Assembly (NCBI RefSeq): GCF_032452875.1
Contig: NC_083879.1
Span: forward strand, 85,693,572 to 85,757,571
DNA: 64,000 bases
Source: Bos javanicus
Taxonomy: Eukaryota > Chordata > Mammalia > Artiodactyla > Bovidae
Reading direction: 5' to 3'
Part shown: piece after piece, positions 57,960 to 64,000 of the stretch
Layout: every line of letters starts with the position of its first letter
Numbering within the stretch: the stretch's first letter is position 1
Translations under genes and position numbers: made by a program
Notes under the pieces: generated by a model
Databases searched by the model: none
What the model saw: only the letters and a program-made list of their open reading frames with translations
Told to the model about the DNA's origin: nothing

Positions 57960-58100
57960 GAGCTCTTTGCTTCCTGCTCGGCCACCGACTTACTCGGTGA
58001 CCGCGAGTCTTGGGATCTCTCTCTGCCTCAGCTTCCTCGTCTGGGAACTCGGGGTTGGATTAAGACCTCGTTCTCTGACTCCAGTCCTCCAGTACTCCAT
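57960..58100 (+). mobile_element. MIR-like remnant
   Basis: TCGGTGACCGCGAGTCTTGG then TCTGCCTCAGCTTCCTCGTC and TGGGAACTCGGGGTTGG follow MIR core order (GACCTTGGGCAAGT, CCTCAGTTTCCTCATCTG, AAATGGGG). Diverged, sense orientation. Confidence 0.6.
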
Positions 58101-58212
58101 CTTACAGTCATCTTAATGACACCTGGGAGAGAGGGGTAAGAGAAGAGGGGGTCTGAGAAGAGTGCACAGCCAGCAAATTACAATAAGACGCTTTAGTTCG
58201 AGTCTATCTCTG

Positions 58213-58580
58213 TTGTTCAGTCGCTAAGTCATGTCCGGCTCTGTGACCCCATGGGCTGCAGAACGCCAGGCCTCCCTGTCCTTTGTCATCTCCTGGAGTT
58301 TGCTCAAACTCGTGTCCGTTGAGTCGGTGAGGCCATCCAAACAACTCATCCTCTGTTGCCCCCATCTGCTCCTGCCCTCAGTCTTTCCCAGCATCAGGGT
58401 CTTTTCTAGTGAGTTGGCTCTTTGTTATCAGGTGACCAAAGTATGGAGCCTCAGCTTCAACACCAGTTCTTACAAAGAATATTCAGGGCTGATTTGCCTT
58501 AGGATTGACTGGTTTGAGCTCCTCACTGTCCATGGGACTCTCAAGACTCTTCTCAAGCACCACAGTTCGAAAACATCAAT
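58213..58580 (-). mobile_element. BovB LINE 3' end
   Basis: The plus strand reads GTTGTTCAGTCGCTAAGTCA, TGACCCCATGGGCTGCAGAA, then the reverse complement of the QYFGHL-coding tail (CAGGTGACCAAAGTATGGAG) and ends near GTTCGAAAACATCAATG. Diverged and 5'-truncated. Confidence 0.85.
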
Positions 58581-59374
58581 GATCCTGTCTCCCGCTGCCT
58601 TTGAAAGTGATGTTTTAGAACCAACATCGATCTGCTGCCAAGTCTGCACCTTGGAGCAGAAGTTCTCTCTCCATGGCTGTTTTTAAGACAAGAGCTTTTC
58701 CCAAACCTGCCTTTCTGGAGAAATGGGGCAATCTCACTTTCTAGCCTGCTCACCTCAGTGTGCTGATTTCATCCACAACCAAAATCAATTTGGACAAGAA
58801 ACCACTGAAGACGTGTTGGCAGTTGCTGAGAAAAAAATTTCAGTCTCCCAGAAAATACTGGTGGGCCAAGACCTCTGCAGCTAAAGCACTGATGGTGACA
58901 AGACTTACCGTCTTGAGGGTGGGCTGGCTCCTAGAGCATGCTTGATCTCTGTGCCACAGCCGCCTTCATTCTGGTAAAGCAGAGTTCCAGTGCAGTGAAA
59001 ATTACGTGGAGTTGGGTCACTCCTGGAGACCTAAAAGCCTTCCTCTCAATAGGGATCTTGGTTTCAGTTGGGGATCAGATTCAAAACAGGCAGGCACCCT
59101 TCGGGTTGGACGTGCCTGTGAACCAGCTGGCCACGGGGAGGTGTGATGTCAGCACTGCCCTCCGTGAGGGTCAAACCACTCAGCTCCCTGGAACGTGGGT
59201 TCATCGTCACAGAAACCCAGAGTGTGTTTTCTGATCCTTCATGAGGCCATGAAGCGTACTCTGCCTGTGTGCACACACTGCAGCCCTGGCCGTGCCCCTT
59301 GCATGATGCTGGGCAGGAGCGGGGCGTGGAAGGGCTGGTTGTCAGGACTTCATAGGTTCTGGCATTCATGGACA
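58581..59374. other. Unassigned intergenic sequence
   Basis: Unique-looking DNA between a BovB end and an LTR remnant. Short ORFs only. Confidence 0.35.
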
Positions 59375-59875
59375 AACATGGACATTAACTTCATGCGCCA
59401 GCTTGACTGGGCCATGGGGTGCCCAGATACTTGGTCAAACATTATTCTGGTGTTTCTATGAGGTTGTTTCTGGATGAAGTTCACAGTCAGATCAGCGGAC
59501 TGAGTCAAGCAGATTGCCCCCCTCCCTGATGTGGGAGGGCTTGCTCTGAGCAGCTGAAGGCCCACACACAACAGAAATCTGACCCTCGCCAGAGTAAGAG
59601 GGAACTCCTCACGCCAGACGGCCTTCCAACCGAGACACCAGCCTTTTCCTGCCTTTGGACTTGAACTGAAACATTGGCTCTTCCTGGGTCTCCAGGCTGT
59701 CAGGCTTCAGACTCAGACTGAAACCACACCGTCGTCTCTCCTGGGTGCAGCTCTCGGAACTTGTCAGACTCCATGATCACGTGATCTAAAGCCTCTTGAT
59801 TATTTTCCGATCTTTCTACTTTCTACTCCCGTCTTGTAGGTTCTGCTCCTCTGGAGGAGCCTGACGGTGGCACAG
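59375..59875 (+). mobile_element. ERVL-type (MLT2-like) LTR remnant
   Basis: CGCCAGCTTGACTGGGCCAT, GATACTTGGTCAAACATTAT, AGTAAGAGGGAACTCCTCAC, TTTTCCTGCCTTTGGACTTG, ATTGGCTCTTCCTGGGTCTC, CATGATCACGTGATCTAA and GTTCTGCTCCTCTGGAGGAG appear in the order typical of a common mammalian LTR of this class. Solitary, non-coding; subfamily uncertain. Confidence 0.55.
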
Positions 59876-60677
59876 TCTCTGAGGTTACGTTTTTTTCCAA
59901 AGCTCCTCCTGGTAGGCAGTAGGAGCTTTGGACATTCCTATTTTTCAGGCTCAATTAGATTTTCATTTCTTTTTTTGTTTAAGGGAAAAGAACCACATTG
60001 CCTCTGACTTAATATTTAAATAGGTTCATTTTATTTGGCACTCCTTGAATAAAACGGTTCTTCTTTATACAGAATGGTTAGTAAGTCTTCTCTGTCTGTC
60101 TTCCTAGTGGTGGGGGTGAGTGGGGAGTCCCTCAGGCAGTCCTGGGTTCTCAGTCTAGGCTCTGTCTCCGCTCGAGGTATTTGCCTCCCCTGAACAAATG
60201 TTTATACTTCTTTCTCCTTTTCATGAGCGAACTCCCTGTTTGGAAAGAGGAGATTTTCTTGAGAAATTCTAGGTGTTCCTGTGAGCCTGCATTTCAGACC
60301 CACCCCCTATGGCCCACTCATCCGGGAGAGCCCGGGCTGAGAAATGGGGCCCCGGGTTCATTGATGGGGCAGAGGGCTGCGGGGGCAGGGCAGTGCTGGG
60401 TCCCCTCGCCTGTGGTCCCTGACCTAGGACAAACGCATTCCTGGGGTCGCCAGCACTGTGGCCCTCCCACCAGTCCAGTCATGTGGGTCAGACCTGGGCT
60501 AAACGCTCAGCCAGCATCACACCACTCGGCCCCCTGCCCCACAAGGAGACAGCTGCCCTGAAGACCCCACTCGGAGGATGGAGATGCTGAGCCTTCGTGT
60601 GTGCTGTCCCTTGCCCAAGGTCACCCCAAGGTCACCCAACTCACTGGGAGCCCAAAGGGGATTTGACCAAGGTCAGG
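59876..60677. other. Unassigned intergenic sequence
   Basis: AT-rich to about 60,080, then moderately GC-rich to the BovB. No repeat or gene is recognised. Confidence 0.35.
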
Positions 60678-60705
60678 TCAGTTCAGTTCAGTCACTCAGT
60701 CATGT

Positions 60706-61689
60706 TCAACTCTTTGCGACCCCATGAACCACAGCATGCCAGGCTTCCCTGTCCATCACCAACTCCTCGAGTCCACCCAAACCCATGTCCATTGAGTCAG
60801 TGATACCATCCAACCATCTTATCCTCTGTCGTCCCCTTCTTCTCCTGCCCTCAATCCTTCTGAGCATCAGCATCTTTTCCAATGAGCCAGCTCTTCGCAT
60901 CAGGTGGCCAAAGTATTGGAGTTTCAGCTTTAGCATCGGTCCTTCCAGTGAACACTCAGGCCTGATCTCCTTTAGGATGGACTGGTTGGATCTCCTTGCA
61001 GTCCAAGGGACTCTCAAGAGTCTTCCCCAACACCACAGTTCAAAAGCATCAATTCTTTGGTGCTCAGCTTTCTTTATAGTCCAACTCTCACATCCATACA
61101 TGACCACGGGAAAAACCATAGCCTTGACTAGATGGACCTTTGTTGACAAACTAATGTCTCTGCTTTTGAATATGCTATCTAGGTTGGTCATAACTTTCCT
61201 TCCAAGGAGTAAGCGTCTTTTAATTTCATGGCTGCAATCACCATCTGCAGTGATTCTGGAGCCTAGAAAAAGAAAGTCGGCCACTGTTTCCCCATCTATT
61301 TGCCATGAAGTGATGGGACTGGATGCCATGATCTTCGTTTTCTGAATGTTGAGCTTTAAGCCAACTTTTTCACTCTCCACTTTCACTTTCATCAAGAGGC
61401 TTTTTAGTTCCTCTTCACTTTCTGCCATTAGGGTGGTGTCATCTGCATATCTGAGATTATTGATATTTCTCCTGGCAATCTTGATTCTAGCTTGTGCTTC
61501 CTTCAGCCCAGCATTTCTCATGATGTACTCTGCATATAAGTTAAATAAGCAGGGTGACAATATACAGCCTTGACGTACTCCCTTTCCTATTTGGAACCAG
61601 TTTGTTGTTCCATGTCCAGTTGTAACTGTTGCTTCCTGGCCTGCATACAGGTTTCTCAAGAGGCAGGTCAGGTGGTCTGGTATTCCCAT
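60706..61689 (-). pseudogene. BovB reverse-transcriptase C-terminal open segment (327 codons)
   Basis: Longest BovB open stretch in the window. It contains the RT motif GVRQGCILSPCLFNLYAEYI, the catalytic YADD box (RYADDTTLMAES), thumb-like DFLFLGSRITADGD and VVMYGCESW, and the conserved RTE tail (RLLRVPWTARRSNQSIL, IRWLDGITDSMD). It is not a host gene: upstream motif A lies in a different, interrupted frame and the element lacks a complete ORF. Confidence 0.92.
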
Positions 61690-61694
61690 CTCTT

Positions 61695-61913
61695 TCAGTA
61701 TTTTCCACAGTTGTGATCCACACAGTCAAAGGCTTTGGCATAGTAAATAAAGCAGAAATAGATGTTTGTCTGGAACTCTCTTGCTTTTTCAATGATCCAG
61801 CGGATGCTGGCAATTTGATCTCTGGTTCCTCTGCCTTGTCTAAATCCAGCTTGAACATCTGGAAGTTCACGGTTCATGTATTGCTGAAGTCTGGCTTGGA
61901 AAATTTTAAGCAT
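61695..61913 (-). pseudogene. BovB reverse-transcriptase motif A segment, aspartate substituted
   Basis: Reads GFRQGRGTRDQIASIRW, then CFIYYAKAFDCVDH, and stops soon after. In RTE-type RTs the motif is FxDYxKAFD and the first aspartate coordinates catalytic metal. Here it is TAC (Tyr) rather than GAC, a single G-to-T change at the first codon position. A frame break separates it from the downstream 327-codon segment. Confidence 0.88.
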
Positions 61914-62015
61914 TAGTTTACTAGTGTATGAGATGAGTGCAACTGTGTGGTAGTTTGAGCATTCTTTGGCATTGTCTTTCTTTGGGACTGGAATGAAAAC
62001 TGATCTTTTCCAGTC

Positions 62016-62393
62016 CTATGGCCACTGCTGAGTTTTCCAAATTTGCTGGCATATTGAGTGCAACACTTTCACAGCATCATCTTTTAGGATTTGAAATAGC
62101 TCAACTGGAATTCTATCACCTCCACTAGCTTTGTTCGTAGTGATGCTTTCTAAGGCCCACTTGACTTCACATTCCAGGATGTCTGGCTCTAGGTCAGTGA
62201 TCACACCATCATGATTATCTGGGTTGTGAAGATCTTTTTTGTACAGTTCTTCTGTGTATTCTTGCCACCTCTTCTTAATATCTTCTGCTTCTGTTAGGTC
62301 CCTACCATTTTTGTCCTTTATCAAGCCCATCTTTGCATGAAATGTTCCCTTGGTATCTCTAATTATCTTGAAGAGATCTCTAGTCTTTCCCAT
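62016..62393 (-). pseudogene. BovB RT N-terminal segment
   Basis: Frame of 125 codons starting MGKTRDLFKIIRDTKGTFHA and carrying the RTE hallmark NKASGGDRIPVELFQILKDD, ending at an early stop just after QQIWKTQQWP. It fits the N-terminal side of the RT domain. Confidence 0.88.
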
Positions 62394-62474
62394 TCTGTTG
62401 TTTTCCTCTACTTCTTTGCATTGATCGCTGAGGAAGGCTTTCTTATCTCTTTGCTATTCTTTGGAACTCTGCAT

Positions 62475-62753
62475 TCAAATGCGTATATCTTTCCTTTTCG
62501 CTTCCCTTCTATTCACAGCTATTTGTAAGGCCTCCTCAGACAGCTTTTTTGCTTTTTTGCATTTCTTTTCCATGGGGATGGTCGTGATCACTGCCTCCTG
62601 TACAATATCACGAACCTCCATCCATAGTTCATCAGGCACTCTGTCTGTCAGATCTAGTCCCTTAAGTCTATTTCTCACTTCCCCTGTATGATTGTAAGGG
62701 ATTTTACTTAGGTCATAGCTGAATGCTGTAGTGGTTTTCTCCACTTTCTTCAA
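62475..62753 (-). pseudogene. BovB endonuclease-RT linker segment
   Basis: A lysine/arginine-rich segment of 92 codons (FSYDLSKIPYNHTGEVRNRL, then SEEALQIAVNRREAKRKDIRI) between the endonuclease remnants (62754-63627, frames broken) and the RT N-terminus. A recognisable BovB piece, non-functional. Confidence 0.82.
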
Positions 62754-63373
62754 TTTCAGTCTGAATTTGGCAATAAGGAGTTCATGATCTGAGCCACAGT
62801 CAGCTCCCAGTCTTGTTTTTGCTGACTGTATAGAGCTTCTCCATCTTTGGCTGCAAAGAATATAATCAATCTGATTTCAGTGTTGACTGTCTGGTTATGT
62901 CCATGTGTAGAGTCTTCTCTTGTGTTGTTGGAAGAGGGTGTTTGCTATGAGCAGTGCCTTCTTTTGGCAGAATTCTATTAGCCTTTGCCCTGCTTCATTC
63001 TGTACTCCAAGGCCAAAGTTGCGTTACTCCAGGTGTTTCTTGACTTCCTACTTTTGCATTCCAGTCCCCTATAATGAAAAGGACATCTTTTGGGGGTGTT
63101 AGTTCTAGAAGGTCTTATAGGTCTTCATAGAACTGTTCAACTTCAGCTTCTTCAGCGTTACTGGTCGGGGCATAGGCTTGAATTCCATGATATTGAATGG
63201 TTTGGCTTGGAAACGAACAGAGATCTTCCTGTCATTTTTGAGACTGCATCCAAGTGCTGCATCTCATACTCTTTTGTTGACTATGATGGCTACTCCATTT
63301 CTTCTAAGGGATTCCTGCCCACAGTAGTAGACATAATGGTCATCTGAGTTAAATTCACCCATTCCAGTCCATC

Positions 63374-63500
63374 TTTGGAGAAGGAAATGGCCACCCACTC
63401 CAGTACTCTTGCCTGGAGAATCCCATGGACAGAGGAGCCTGGTAGGCTACAGTCCATGGGGTCGCAAAGAGTCAGACACGACTGAGCGACTTCCCTTCAC
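63374..63500 (+). mobile_element. BovA SINE inserted in the BovB endonuclease region
   Basis: TTTGGAGAAGGAAATGGCC start, CCCACTCCAGTACTCTTGCC, GAGTCAGACACGACTGAGCG end. Perfect 12-bp duplication TTCCAGTCCATC at 63362-63373 and 63501-63512. Removing the insert restores continuous BovB sequence, proving the order of events. Confidence 0.95.
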
Positions 63501-63635
63501 TTCCAGTCCATCGTAGTTCGCTGATTCCTAGAATGTCAACGTTCATTCCTGTCATCTCCTGTTTGAGCACTTCCAATTTGCCTTGATTCATGGCCCTAAC
63601 ATTCCAGCTTCCTATGCAATATTACCCAGGTCAGG

Positions 63636-64000
63636 GAGTTTCAAATCCTGCATTCTTAGCTGCAGCCGAGCCCCAAGGGCTGGTAGCTGGCCCTGGCCCT
63701 CAGAGAGAGGCAGTGTCCAGCTGTTTCCCCAGAGGAACTGGGTGGGGGGCAGAGGGGACAGAGGCTGCCCTGGCCTTCCGAGTTTCTGGTGCTGGGCTGG
63801 GCATCAGCCCTGTTGGCCTCAGAGGGTGTCACAGATGCGGATCAGAGCCCTGGACTACAGGGCATGTTTGCTCGGAGGGACAGAAGGGAACGTGAATTTA
63901 GGGGAGGTTGCCAGAGAGCAAGGAGGGGATGGAGAACCGGCAACTTTGGGGTAACAAGAGGCCTCGGCCGAGGTCCAGGAGGAGCCTCGGGACCGCTCGG
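63636..64000. other. Unassigned GC-rich sequence at window edge
   Basis: Begins just past the BovB 5' boundary. GC-rich, with overlapping ORFs of about 100 codons on the plus strand and no recognisable domain or repeat. Confidence 0.35.

Larger units (their letters stand above)
60678..63627 (-). mobile_element. Near full-length BovB LINE (RTE type), about 2.8 kb plus an inserted SINE
   Basis: Minus-strand element from about 63,627 (endonuclease region) to 60,678 (GTTCAGTTCAGTCACTCAG tail), bounded by an 8-bp AGGTCAGG at 60670-60677 and 63628-63635. Coding remains in order: an endonuclease-to-RT linker (62753-62475, ending KREAKRKDIRI-like), the RT N-terminus with NKASGGDRIPVELF (62393-62016), RT motif A (61913-61695, YYAKAFDCVDH), and a 327-codon open stretch (61689-60706) with GVRQGCILSPCLFNLY, the YADD box and the C-terminal region through VHGVAKS. 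The frame is broken at least between these four blocks and by the SINE at 63374-63500. The motif-A aspartate is replaced by tyrosine. Normally the element encodes an endonuclease-reverse transcriptase that copies itself and, by established knowledge, the Bov SINEs; this copy is inactive. Confidence 0.95.

Noticed and set aside
60706..61689. A host gene with an RT-like domain
   Set aside because: It is the 3' half of a BovB LINE: flanked by other BovB pieces, interrupted frames and a target-site duplication.

Overview
This window is a vertebrate nuclear chromosome segment from a ruminant. It carries many copies of ruminant-specific retroposons: tRNA-derived Bov-tA SINEs, dimeric BOV-A2 SINEs and BovB (RTE-type) LINEs. 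It also holds older mammalian L1, MIR and MaLR-type LTR remnants. There are no bacterial, phage or CRISPR features. Repeats alone do not separate cattle from buffalo, sheep or goat. The one gene I recognise, ANKRD10, lies on human 13q34, so the segment is probably the syntenic ruminant interval (inference).

Only one protein-coding gene can be supported. ANKRD10 is complete on the minus strand: six coding exons (47354-47145, 43303-43151, 38961-38870, 28070-27835, 20342-20253, 17083-16617) join in frame to 1,248 nt, encoding 415 residues. All introns are GT-AG. An in-frame TGA nine bases upstream fixes the start codon. The protein has an N-terminal ankyrin block (about residues 24-180), a bipartite basic segment (212-228) and a serine/glycine/asparagine-rich C-terminal half encoded by the last exon. 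The promoter lies in a CpG island (about 46.3-47.7 kb) with tandem GC boxes. The 3' UTR runs to about 15.52 kb.

Layout: (1) 0-15.5 kb, downstream intergenic DNA, alternately GC-rich and AT-rich, with SINEs, a 44/48-bp alternating minisatellite, a truncated BovB inside an old L1, and two or three CpG-rich patches without a recognised gene. (2) 15.5-47.4 kb, ANKRD10. Its 3' two thirds are strikingly poor in young repeats, while introns 1 and 2 contain SINEs. (3) 47.7-53.2 kb, upstream intergenic DNA with a SINE cluster, a candidate solo LTR and GC-rich unique sequence. (4) 53.2-63.7 kb, a retroposon cluster: five BovB copies, one about 2.95 kb long and only mildly 5'-truncated, plus nested L1/BovB/SINE insertions and MaLR/ERVL-type LTR remnants.

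I found no new multi-gene system. The most useful leads are the three-layer nested insertion at 55.6-56.6 kb with retained target-site duplications, the near full-length BovB with a substituted RT motif-A aspartate, the 92-bp higher-order minisatellite, the 55-bp duplication flanking a SINE, the repeat-poor gene body, and two cryptic exon-like segments in ANKRD10 introns. All homology calls come from recognition by eye; no alignment or database search was run.
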